A stretch of 7,994 nucleotides of DNA from Gammaproteobacteria bacterium UBA5338 (GTDB lineage: Bacteria; Pseudomonadota; Gammaproteobacteria; Pseudomonadales; UBA5862): positions 13,814-21,807 of the forward strand of contig DHQM01000134.1 of assembly GCA_002408105.1 (NCBI GenBank). Direction: 5' to 3'. Below are positions 1 to 6,336 of the stretch, piece by piece. Every line of letters begins with the position of its first letter. Positions within the stretch are counted from its first letter, which is position 1. A model generated the notes under the pieces. That model worked only from the letters and a program-made list of their open reading frames with translations. It ran no database searches and was not told where the DNA came from. Both the position numbers and the translations under genes were made by a program.

Positions 1-158
1 GTTGCCAGTTGCCAGGACACGACGTCGACGAGCCCCGGGCTCAGACCGCAGAAGTTTTGCTGTGGAAGGTCACCACTGAACATAGACCGCTTGTGACTGT
101 CGGTTTTTGGATGCCTAAACAACCACACTGCGCAGCCTGAGTGTCTTCGCGCGCCGCG
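1..158. other. Left-edge non-coding stretch
   Basis: No convincing gene. The window opens with a 7-bp tandem repeat (gttgcca twice, 1-14) and a short inverted repeat at 30-42 (gagccc, one base, gggctc). A plus-strand frame is open from position 3 to a stop at 138-140 and could be the tail of a gene entering from the left, convergent with the gene ending at 159, but its 45 codons show no family I recognise. No T-tract terminator is visible downstream of the minus-strand gene. Confidence 0.4.
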
Positions 159-431
159 TCAGTGGTGGCGCAGGGCGTCGATCAGCTGACGCTTGTTCAT
201 CTTGGACCTTCCTTCGATCCCGATCTCTCGGGCCCTTTGATACAGGCCATCACGCGACCAATCCTCGTAGGGCGGACTGCTGCCCCCACGCTTGCCGGCA
301 GTGCGCCGAGGCGTGTTGGCGATGCGGGCCGATTTCTCCTTGCTGTAACCCTGCTCACGCAGGCGCTCGTACTGTCGGTCGTCCTTGATCTGCGGGCCGT
401 GATCGGGTGGGCTTTTCGAGGTTGTGGCCAT
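159..431 (-). CDS. DUF7218 / Rho-N-like small basic protein
   Basis: This encodes a 90-residue, highly charged, soluble protein without a signal peptide or membrane segment. The first half carries the family signature: a KDDRQYERLREQGYSKEKSARIANT-type block (about residues 16-40) followed by a GKRGG turn (46-50). The second half (about 54-90) has the pattern YEDWS..GLY.RAREIGIEGRSKMNK..LIDALR, which resembles a Rho-N/SAP-like helix-extended-helix module associated with nucleic-acid binding. Proteins of this family are short, and the length here is complete. The ATG at 429-431 is chosen because an AAGGGAG ribosome-binding site lies just upstream. A longer open frame continues to 893 but overlaps the dehydrogenase gene out of frame, so it is not real. 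The family's exact function is not known to me; a DNA- or RNA-associated role is inferred from the fold pattern. The next gene upstream is an SDR, 269 bp away on the same strand. Confidence 0.88.
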   Translation of the reverse strand: MATTSKSPPDHGPQIKDDRQYERLREQGYSKEKSARIANTPRRTAGKRGGSSPPYEDWSRDGLYQRAREIGIEGRSKMNKRQLIDALRHH

Positions 432-481
432 GGGTTGCTCCCTTGAAAACTCAAATGGATACCTGAGCCAGCGCGAGCAGA

Positions 482-501
482 AGAGCCCGATCGCGGGCTC
501 T
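482..501 (-). other. Stem-loop between SDR and DUF7218 genes
   Basis: An 8-bp perfect inverted repeat (agagcccg / cgggctct) flanks a 4-base loop. On the minus strand it lies 200 bases after the SDR stop codon and about 50 bases before the DUF7218 start. It is followed by TTCTGCT rather than a clean run of T, so a rho-independent terminator is only possible. It could equally be a 5'-leader hairpin of the small gene. Confidence 0.35.
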
Positions 502-700
502 CCTCGTGTCGTGCCTGCCTCGAGGCCCCTCGCAGGACATCCCCGCTTCGCTCGGGCGATGCGCTGAGCGCCACGTCGCCCAGCGACACCATGCCGAGTC
601 GATGTCATCGTCGTCGAACAAGTTGCGGTGAGAACGGTCGTGCCAATTGAAATTCGGTCCGCTCCCTCACCCAAGCTGTGGCAGACATTGAAATGTGCCT

Positions 701-1576
701 CTATCCTGCTCGGGTTTCGCCGCCCAAACACGCGATCACCTCGCCGGTGATGTACGCTGATTCGGAATTGTTCGCGAGAAATACATACGTCGGGGCTATT
801 TCCCAAGGCTGGGCCGGTCGCCCGTAAGCGGTTTTCTCGCCAAACGTGCGTGTCTGCTCCGCAGAGCGCTCCGCCGGGTTGAGCGGGGTCCACACTGGCC
901 CTGGGGCGACACAGTTGACACGAATGCCCCGATCGACCAAATGAGCGGCCAGGGACTTTGTGAATGCGTGGATGGCACCCTTTGTGGCAGAGTAGTCCAG
1001 TAGTCCCGGGCTGCCTTCCAAACCAGTTTTGGATCCGGTCTGGATAATCGCGCCGCCTTCCGGCAAATGGGGCACGGCTGCCTTAACCATCCAAAAATAG
1101 CCATAAATATTGGTTTTAAACGTGCGGTCCCATTGTTCCGCGGTCAGTTTTTCAATGGCTTCCACATGGTTTTGAAAAGCTGCATTGTTGATCAATACGT
1201 CAAGCCCTCCCAAGACCTCGACAACGCGCGCCACGGCCTGGCGGCAGAAATTCTCATCGCTCACGTCCCCGGCAATGCACAGACATGATCTGCCGTATTG
1301 CTCAACCGCCATTCGGGTTTCGTCGGCATCGGCCTGTTCTTCCGGCAAATACACGATTGCAATGTCTGCCCCCTCTCGAGCAAACAACACTGCGACAGCT
1401 CTGCCGATGCCTGAGTCACCACCGGTGATCAAGACCTTTTGCCCGGCCAGCTTATCAGCCGCGCGATAGCCTGAATTGTGATACCGGGGTCGGGGATCGA
1501 GATCATGCTCACTTCCGGGCGGTTGCTGGTCCTCGTTGGGCGGATAGGGTGGAGACGGGGTTCGAGTCTCGGACAT
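701..1576 (-). CDS. SDR family oxidoreductase (YghA/GSP39-like)
   Basis: This is a classical short-chain dehydrogenase/reductase of 291 residues, predicted to be cytosolic and NAD(P)-dependent. The N-terminal 45 residues (proline- and charge-rich, with DPRPRYHNSGYRAADKL) match the extension typical of the YghA / general-stress-protein-39 subgroup. The Rossmann cofactor motif TGGDSGIG lies at 51-58, DV at 104-105 and the structural NNAA at 130-133. The catalytic set is N156, S182, Y195 and K199 (YSATK), all present. Late motifs RVNCVAPGPVWTP (219-231) and AYITGEV (274-280) are also in place, so the protein looks intact and full length. The ATG at 1574-1576 follows AGGAGG at good spacing. The substrate cannot be read from sequence; relatives are annotated as aldehyde/alcohol or stress-linked reductases. 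It lies upstream of the DUF7218 gene on the same strand, 269 bp away, so co-transcription is uncertain. Confidence 0.95.
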   Translation of the reverse strand: MSETRTPSPPYPPNEDQQPPGSEHDLDPRPRYHNSGYRAADKLAGQKVLITGGDSGIGRAVAVLFAREGADIAIVYLPEEQADADETRMAVEQYGRSCLCIAGDVSDENFCRQAVARVVEVLGGLDVLINNAAFQNHVEAIEKLTAEQWDRTFKTNIYGYFWMVKAAVPHLPEGGAIIQTGSKTGLEGSPGLLDYSATKGAIHAFTKSLAAHLVDRGIRVNCVAPGPVWTPLNPAERSAEQTRTFGEKTAYGRPAQPWEIAPTYVFLANNSESAYITGEVIACLGGETRAG

Positions 1577-2365
1577 GCTCGGTTCCTCCTACGCTGGGGC
1601 CGTCCTCGGCGACCACCCCTGCTGCTGATCGGTTTTCGGCACGTTTGGGCACTATGTCAGCTCCCTTCAAATTCAATGGTTGCGAAGCGGGCGAACCCAT
1701 TCCAAGTTACGCATCTTTGACTGACTCGGAGATCGACTCGCGGTTCTAAGCCCACGCGCCCTTCTTAAGGTCGATCCGGAAGTCCCACGCCTGATCCTCT
1801 TCTGGGAGGACCTCCAAGCAAGAGGAACTCCATCAATCCGGTCCAATAGCAGGGGGACCGCATTCAGTCGGCATCAATCAACTTGGTGATGTACCCGGTA
1901 AACCGGTCGCGGCGACAGACGAAGATCACCCGAAGCTACTGACTTACCCTGCAGAACCTCGGCAACACCCGCCAGCAAGACCTGTGCGACGTCGGGGACT
2001 GCCTGAGTTCCCCTAGCCGCACCTGCTCCTGCAGGGATCGCTACCTGATCGCATCTCATTCAGCACTTCCGCTGCCACATCCAAATGGGAGACCTCAGCC
2101 ACCACGCGCGGCGGTCTGTGGCCAACACCCCCAGGAAACCTAGGGATGCACCGGCGAGAACCTGGCCTACGCCGGCTGCTGTTGGTTTTCCAAGTCGCGA
2201 GTCGTGAGTTGGCCAGGCCAGACAAAGCTTTGACGGGAGCGTCGCGTTGGAGTTCCACCAGCCGCAGCTTCCGCGCTGTAGTGATGCCGGCTGCGCGCGT
2301 TGAGGTCGCGGCACTCCGCCCTCGCCCCTGCCTAGCCTTGCGCCTTAACATCAACGCAGAACCCA
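1577..2365. other. Gene-poor, apparently decayed region
   Basis: No intact gene is visible on either strand over nearly 800 bases. Open frames are short, overlap each other and mostly lack ribosome-binding sites. The part next to 1577 should contain the promoter and leader of the SDR gene, but I could not find a convincing -35/-10 pair. The part from about 1746 to 2112 has coding-like segments on the minus strand in shifting frames, listed separately. The part from 2113 to 2365 has a hydrophobic-looking minus-strand stretch (VGQVLAGASLGFLGVLATD) but no gene I can defend. Confidence 0.5.
1746..2112 (-). pseudogene. Possible multiply frameshifted gene remnant, unidentified
   Basis: Reading the minus strand downward, four segments look protein-like and succeed each other in different frames. 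About 2112-2055 gives PRVVAEVSHLDVAAEVLNE. About 2059-1930 gives a stretch with DQVAIPAG and VLLAGVAEVLQGKSVASGDL. About 1935-1864 gives RVIFVCRRDRFTGYITKLID. About 1817-1746 gives LEVLPEEDQAWDFRIDLKKG and then GAWA and a stop. The segments are collinear, and each junction needs a small frame change in the same direction, as expected for an old gene with several indels. The first two segments vaguely recall RCK/TrkA-type regulatory domains, but this is not a firm match. Chance open frames in GC-rich DNA are a real alternative. Confidence 0.3.
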
Positions 2366-2834
2366 TTGGTGGGCGCCAACCTGGGTGGCCAGATGCGACT
2401 GGTGGCGAGTGGGAAACTGGTTACGGGCTTTGATTGCGTCGCGAAACTCGCGCTCGGCGCAGATGCATGCAACATGGCGCGACCAATGATGTTCGCCCTC
2501 GGTTGCATCCAGGCTCGCCGCTGCCACACCGACCACTGCCCTACCGGCATTACCACCCAAGACCCCAACAGCAACAAGGCTGTCGATGTGGAAACGCATG
2601 CACCCCGGGTCGCCAATTTTCACGCTCGAACCCTAGAGAGCGTTCAGGAGATCATCGGCGTGCTCGGGTGTACCAACCCAGAAGAATTGACCCCGGCACC
2701 TATTCTCATGCGCGGTTCTCATGCGCAATGACCGGGCGCTGGCATTCAGCGACCAAGCGTCTCACGAATGGCTCGGCGGGGGCGCGCTGCTCGCGGGCCA
2801 TGCACTTTCCAGTACCAGGCGGTTTGGGCGGTAG
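2366..2834 (+). pseudogene. Truncated, frameshifted FMN-binding glutamate-synthase-family gene
   Basis: This is the C-terminal end of a GltB/ferredoxin-GOGAT-like FMN and Fe-S domain protein. Intact members bind FMN in a TIM barrel and carry one [3Fe-4S] cluster. The remnant keeps VASGKLVTGFD (residues 13-23), LALGADACNMARPMMFALGC (28-47) and the cluster ligands C47-x5-C53-x4-C58 in GCIQARRCHTDHCPTG. The family's RVANFH..T and ELTP segments follow. Everything N-terminal to LVGANL is missing: the frame is closed by a stop at 2333-2335, and no FMN-barrel sequence is seen upstream. Near the C-terminus a 13-bp tandem duplication shifts the frame, giving a premature stop at 2729-2731. Reading on in the shifted frame restores a family-like tail (NDRALAFSDQASHEWLGGGA) ending at 2832-2834. 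There is no proper start codon or ribosome-binding site. It is the only recognisable plus-strand coding sequence here and is convergent with sco. Confidence 0.85.
2703..2728 (+). repeat. 13-bp tandem duplication breaking the GOGAT-like frame
   Basis: The unit at 2703-2715 (ttctcatgcgcgg) is followed directly by 2716-2728 (ttctcatgcgcaa). Eleven of 13 bases are identical. Since 13 is not a multiple of three, the extra copy changes the reading frame. Removing one copy joins PILMR directly to NDRALAF, which looks like the natural tail of the family. This is best explained as a small slippage or duplication event in a gene already, or thereby, inactivated. Confidence 0.85.
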
Positions 2835-2863
2835 CGAAGTGCGATGCGTTCGACGCCTAAGGC

Positions 2864-3511
2864 CTAGCCTTCGCGAATCAGCCTTCGCAGGTCCGCTGCA
2901 ATGGCTTCAGGACCGGTATCGGCATCGATCAACAAGCGCACTTTTCCTGTCTCGTCGAAAGCGTACACCGCTGAGCTGTGGTTCACGCCGTAGGCACCCG
3001 TGGCGTCCCGGTCTTCGTAGCTGAACGACACGCGATAGCGCTTGGCCAGCGCCTTCAGTTGCTCCTGGGTGCCACTCAGCCCGACAAACCGAGGGCCAAA
3101 GGCGTCAGTGTATTCGGCCAGCACTTCGGGCTGGTCCCGCTCGGGGTCGACACCAACAAAGAGTACATCCACCGCTTCGGCCTCCGGCCCGAGCTGGTCC
3201 AATGCCTTGGCCAGCACGCCGAGGGTGATGGGACAGATGTCTGGACAATGGGTGAAACCAAAGAACATCAGTTGCGCCTGACCATCGAAGTCATCCGCGG
3301 TGACCTGCGCGCCGGTTTCACTGTACAGCTCGAACTCCAGTGGCGGCATGAGTCCACTGATGTCGCGGTTGTTCCATTCGGCACCGCCTCCGCAGGCCGT
3401 GAGCAAACACACCAGGGCAGCGGCGCCAAGGCCCGTGACCGACTTCCGTCCGAGTGCACCCAGCCGTGTAAAACCCTGGGGCCGGAAGCGGGCGAATTCA
3501 GCTGTCTTCAT
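2864..3511 (-). CDS. sco: SCO1/SenC/PrrC family copper chaperone lipoprotein
   Basis: This is a thioredoxin-fold copper-binding protein of 215 residues that helps load and keep reduced the CuA site of cytochrome c oxidase. After a basic N-terminus there is a hydrophobic signal (about 25-39) ending in the lipobox LTAC, with C40 as the lipidated cysteine, so the protein should be membrane-anchored and face the periplasm. The copper ligands are present: C89 and C93 in CPDIC, and H178 in GVNHSS. GFTHCPDIC and VDPERD are typical Sco blocks. The start at 3509-3511 is supported by GGGAGG upstream and by the length of relatives; a longer open frame reaches 3640 but lies inside ctaG. The ATG overlaps the ctaG stop as ATGA, suggesting translational coupling. 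A short inverted repeat (aaggc / gcctt, 2859-2871) spans the stop codon, with no T tract. This is the last gene of the copper operon. Confidence 0.96.
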   Translation of the reverse strand: MKTAEFARFRPQGFTRLGALGRKSVTGLGAAALVCLLTACGGGAEWNNRDISGLMPPLEFELYSETGAQVTADDFDGQAQLMFFGFTHCPDICPITLGVLAKALDQLGPEAEAVDVLFVGVDPERDQPEVLAEYTDAFGPRFVGLSGTQEQLKALAKRYRVSFSYEDRDATGAYGVNHSSAVYAFDETGKVRLLIDADTGPEAIAADLRRLIREG

Positions 3512-4380
3512 GCAGTGCCTCCCGAGGCTTGCAGCTTGGCGTTGGGGTGGGCAGCGCTTTCGCGCGCTCGATCGGTTTGGGCCGAACGGCGGATCACCAC
3601 CAGCAGTCCCAGCACGCTCATCATCGATGCGGGAATCCAAGTGGTGAGACCACCGATCTGCTGATCAGTGACCGGATCCAGCGGCCAGAGCCGACCGCAA
3701 ACGGCATACACGTCGTACAGGCTCTCTTGACTGAACCCCAGGTACGCACCGATCAGAATCTGTGGGATCACGATCGCAATGAGCAACAGGACGCGTCCAC
3801 CATAGCCGAGCGTACCCGCCTGCCGTGGATCGCGAGGATCGAGCATGAACAGCCAAAAAATCAGCCCGTCGATGGCCATGCTCCAGTTCATGAGGTTGTA
3901 AAGGGGAATGTTGAGCATGGCGTAAAAATGCAACTCCGGGCTCAACCAGAGGTAAATCAGCCCCACAAACACCACTGCCTGCAGCACTGGTTGGTGAAAC
4001 ATCCAGCGCAGGGGCGCAAAGGGCGGGCTGAGTGCCACACGTTGGATGCCGGACGCGACCCGATCCGGGAGGCCTGCACCCAGCACCTCGATGGGCACCG
4101 CGAGAGCCACCAGAAATGGCCCCAGGTGGTGCAGCACCAGGTGCTGCACCCGGTGGATGAAGAACATGTGCTGCGACCAGTAGTCGTACTGGGTCTGCAT
4201 CACCACATACATGCTGAGGACCCCAACCACAAACGCGAGGCTGCGCCAGAACCCCACCGATCGACCCTGCTCACGGAGCCGAGCGGCGCCTCGACCGAAC
4301 AACACCAGCGACAATAAGGCTCCCCCAGCGATGGTGGGAGAAAACTCATATGGCGTAAGGAAATGAACGAACTCTTCCAT
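3508..4380 (-). CDS. ctaG: Cytochrome c oxidase assembly factor CtaG (caa3 type)
   Basis: This is a polytopic inner-membrane protein of 290 residues in the caa3_CtaG family, needed in Bacillus-type systems for caa3 oxidase assembly. It is unrelated to Cox11, which shares the name ctaG in some genomes. About seven hydrophobic segments are visible, near residues 14-28, 44-61, 81-102, 132-148, 158-180, 197-215 and 243-264. Family hallmarks are PYEFSPT at 10-16, the histidine-rich block at 69-85 (H71, H76, H80, H84, H85), MNWSMAIDGLIFW (164-176) and DQQIGGLTTWIP (239-250). The conserved histidines could bind metal, which is inference. The start ATG at 4378-4380 has only a weak GGTAGGCG upstream, but the N-terminus aligns with the family. 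It lies 77 bp after the PCu(A)C gene and overlaps sco by four bases, so it is the middle gene of the operon. Confidence 0.93.
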   Translation of the reverse strand: MEEFVHFLTPYEFSPTIAGGALLSLVLFGRGAARLREQGRSVGFWRSLAFVVGVLSMYVVMQTQYDYWSQHMFFIHRVQHLVLHHLGPFLVALAVPIEVLGAGLPDRVASGIQRVALSPPFAPLRWMFHQPVLQAVVFVGLIYLWLSPELHFYAMLNIPLYNLMNWSMAIDGLIFWLFMLDPRDPRQAGTLGYGGRVLLLIAIVIPQILIGAYLGFSQESLYDVYAVCGRLWPLDPVTDQQIGGLTTWIPASMMSVLGLLVVIRRSAQTDRARESAAHPNAKLQASGGTA

Positions 4381-4457
4381 CGACGGCGCCTACCGCACTG
4401 AATGGCTTGTGATCAGGATCCGCCCGCCCTCAGGCAGTCACGGGCTCGGCTCCGGAT

Positions 4458-4958
4458 CTAGTGGTGTGCGTGGTCTTCAGGCATTTTGCCCTGGGGACCA
4501 TGGACCGCAAAGCTGACATCAACTGGGCGGTGTCCCTCGAACAAGAGCCGCACCTGGACTCGCTCCCCCAGCTTCACCGGCACTTTGGGACTCATGAGCA
4601 TGAGGTGATGCCCGCCCGGTGCGAACTCCACCATGGCGCCTGCAGGCACCTCGACTGCCTCGACCTTCGCCATTTGGGACTGGCCAGACTGGTGGGTGGT
4701 TTGATGCAGCATCACATGCCCATAGGCTGGGGACTCTGCACCTGTCAGCGACACCGCGGTGGCACCCCCATTGTGCAGCCTGAAATAGCCTCCTGCTGGC
4801 AGCCCGGCCGGCATGGCCCGCACCCAGGCCGCCTCGACCCGAAGGGTTTCCTCATTCTGGGCACTCTGGACACCAACAGAAAGGAGGGCCAGCCCCATGC
4901 CAGCAGACACCGAAAGGACCCTGACCAATCTACCGGAAAAACCCATGCGACCGAACAT
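4458..4958 (-). CDS. Periplasmic copper chaperone PCu(A)C
   Basis: This 166-residue exported protein (DUF461 family) binds Cu(I) in the periplasm and supplies it to cytochrome oxidase, with or through Sco. A basic start, a hydrophobic run (about 11-30) and a small-residue cleavage region near VQSA (30-33) form the signal peptide. The family copper motif H-x10-M-x21-H-x-M is exact: H85, M96, H118 and M120. AGGYFRLHN (56-63) is the usual early block. The C-terminus is histidine-rich (PEDHAHH), a possible extra metal-binding tail seen in some members. The ATG at 4956-4958 is chosen because GGTGGAG lies at proper spacing; an upstream open extension to 5072 includes the promoter region and has no signal-peptide logic. 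It is the first gene of the operon with ctaG and sco. Confidence 0.95.
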   Translation of the reverse strand: MFGRMGFSGRLVRVLSVSAGMGLALLSVGVQSAQNEETLRVEAAWVRAMPAGLPAGGYFRLHNGGATAVSLTGAESPAYGHVMLHQTTHQSGQSQMAKVEAVEVPAGAMVEFAPGGHHLMLMSPKVPVKLGERVQVRLLFEGHRPVDVSFAVHGPQGKMPEDHAHH

Positions 4959-4986
4959 GCTCACTCCACCGTTAAAATGGGTGCAC

Positions 4987-4995
4987 ATTGTACCA
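4987..4995 (-). promoter_or_regulatory. Extended -10 promoter candidate for the copper operon
   Basis: The minus strand reads TGGTACAAT, an extended -10 element (TGn plus TACAAT, one mismatch to TATAAT). No good -35 box is found 16-18 bp upstream, which is acceptable for extended -10 promoters. Transcription would begin near 4980, giving a leader of about 20 bases before the PCu(A)C start. I see no clear CueR or CopY-type operator. Confidence 0.5.
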
Positions 4996-5180
4996 GCCCT
5001 GGACTGAAAAACCTGATCGATCATGCCGCCCCTTGGGTCCGCGCAAAACCGGCCCGCAGGTGTCGGCAACACCGGTTCAGGGGCAGTGCACGCCGCGTTC
5101 CATACCGGCGACGCTTGGGCACGCAGGTTGAGTCGGGCGGGGCCTGGCTCAGCCGCCTCGACCGGTCCTCAGGGCCCTAC

Positions 5181-5990
5181 CTAGCCTCCCGGCCACAGGA
5201 ACAAGCTGGCCTGCTTGTTGAGAATCCGCAGGCTGCGCGGCTGGGGACAAGCGGCCCCTGCCACGGCGCCCATACAGACATGCAGTGGCAACAGATGCTC
5301 CTCCCGCGGGTGGCAAAACCGCGCGTGTGGCGCCCGGGTCCAATGGCGCAGGCGGGCGAGCCGTTCCTCGGCAGTGTGCTCAGGATTGCAGCAGGTGTCC
5401 TGCAACCAACCCTCGAACGCTTGATTCATCGCTTCGACCTCGGGAGTGGCCGGGGAAAAGAACTCCCGCATGTTATGAAACGAAAACCCGGAACCCAGGA
5501 TGAGCAGGCCGTCCTGTTGCAGCTGACGCAACGCCCTACCCATCGCCAAATGTACGTTTGGGTCCAACGATTGAATCAGCGAGACCTGTAGGCAGGGCAC
5601 ATCGGCCCGCGGGAACAGCAGTTTCAGCGGCACGAACACCCCGTGATCCAGTCCACGCTCGGTGTCGAGTTCCGCGCCCAGGCCGGCATCAGCCAGACAC
5701 TGCTGGACGCTGCGAGCCAACTCCGGTGCAGCGGGGCACGGATACTGAATGCGGTAGGAGGCTTCTGGAAAACCGTGGTAATCGTACAGCAGCGACGTGG
5801 TCTTTGATGCGGTGATGCGCGGCGTCCTGGACTCCCAATGGGCGCTGACCACCAACACCGCCGCGGGTCGCTCCAGCTCATCGGCAAGCGCGGCCAAGGC
5901 CTCGACCATCTCCTGGTGGGATGCATCGCCGAGTAACGGCAATGGTCCACCGCCGTGCGAGACGAATAACGCGGTTGGGTGATTGGCCAT
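5181..5990 (-). CDS. ygiD: DODA-type class III extradiol ring-cleavage dioxygenase
   Basis: This is a 269-residue cytosolic protein of the LigB/DODA superfamily (YgiD-like). The superfamily cleaves catechol-type rings between a hydroxylated and an adjacent carbon, and E. coli YgiD acts on DOPA. Metal-site and catalytic candidates are H12 in SHGGGP, H51 in SAHWE, H116 in LDHG, H172 in FSFHN, and H227/H232 in CHPREEH. Other family blocks are YDYHGFP (69-75), YPCPA (83-87) and GVFVPL (117-122). The length fits bacterial members (about 260). AGGAGGTGAG directly before the ATG at 5988-5990 is a very strong ribosome-binding site. The gene stands alone, 222 bp upstream of the PCu(A)C start with the same orientation, so it probably has its own promoter. 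The natural substrate cannot be told from sequence. Confidence 0.93.
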   Translation of the reverse strand: MANHPTALFVSHGGGPLPLLGDASHQEMVEALAALADELERPAAVLVVSAHWESRTPRITASKTTSLLYDYHGFPEASYRIQYPCPAAPELARSVQQCLADAGLGAELDTERGLDHGVFVPLKLLFPRADVPCLQVSLIQSLDPNVHLAMGRALRQLQQDGLLILGSGFSFHNMREFFSPATPEVEAMNQAFEGWLQDTCCNPEHTAEERLARLRHWTRAPHARFCHPREEHLLPLHVCMGAVAGAACPQPRSLRILNKQASLFLWPGG

Positions 5991-6336
5991 CTCACCTCCT
6001 ATTTGCGGATGAAGAAACGGCCAGGCCGTGCTCGGTGTCCGGACAGCCGCCGAGCCGCAGGCACCCCCGGCTGGAGGAGGCAGTCAACCCTGGGTGTCTT
6101 TGTGCTCTCTTGTGGCCAAACTGGGCAAATCGATCGGCGTGCTGTTCCCAATGGTACCCATTGAGGCGGATCCCCTGCAGGCCCTTTGGAAACCAGATAC
6201 AGACAGAACGCATTGATGTCCATGCCATCGCGATAAGCATCTGAGAACGGAAACTGCAGCGAGACAGCAAGCACCGCGGAACTCGCTTGGGGCGAAGGTG
6301 CGATTTCGGCTCCGATCAGGGCCCCCAACCTTGGGG
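5991..6336. other. Intergenic stretch with a doubtful small ORF
   Basis: This gap separates the dioxygenase from the next minus-strand gene. It should contain the dioxygenase promoter, but no convincing -35/-10 pair is visible. A minus-strand frame runs from a TTG at 6338-6340, overlapping the stop of the upstream gene as TTGA, to a stop at 5999 (113 codons). Its start has a badly spaced GGGAG, and the translation matches nothing I know. Two short inverted repeats occur: caatgg/ccattg at 6149-6163 and ccccaa/ttgggg at 6323-6336. Neither is followed by a T tract. Confidence 0.3.

Noticed and set aside
3..140. Plus-strand frame open from the window edge
   Set aside because: Only 45 codons, with no recognisable motif. 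Edge-open frames of this length are common by chance.
159..893. Long 244-codon minus-strand frame covering the DUF7218 gene and beyond
   Set aside because: The upstream part overlaps the 3' end of the well-supported SDR gene in another frame. The ribosome-binding site and family match place the true start at 431.
2855..2871. Overlapping short inverted repeats at the sco stop as a terminator
   Set aside because: Stems are only 3-5 bp and there is no following T run on the minus strand.
2978..3664. 228-codon plus-strand open frame
   Set aside because: It is antisense to sco and the end of ctaG, both strongly supported by motifs.
3529..4317. 262-codon plus-strand open frame
   Set aside because: It is antisense to ctaG. 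Its histidine/glutamine-rich translation is the mirror of a membrane protein and has no recognisable domain.
4461..5591. Long 376-codon plus-strand open frame
   Set aside because: It lies antisense to the PCu(A)C and dioxygenase genes, has no family motifs, and is a typical GC-rich shadow frame.
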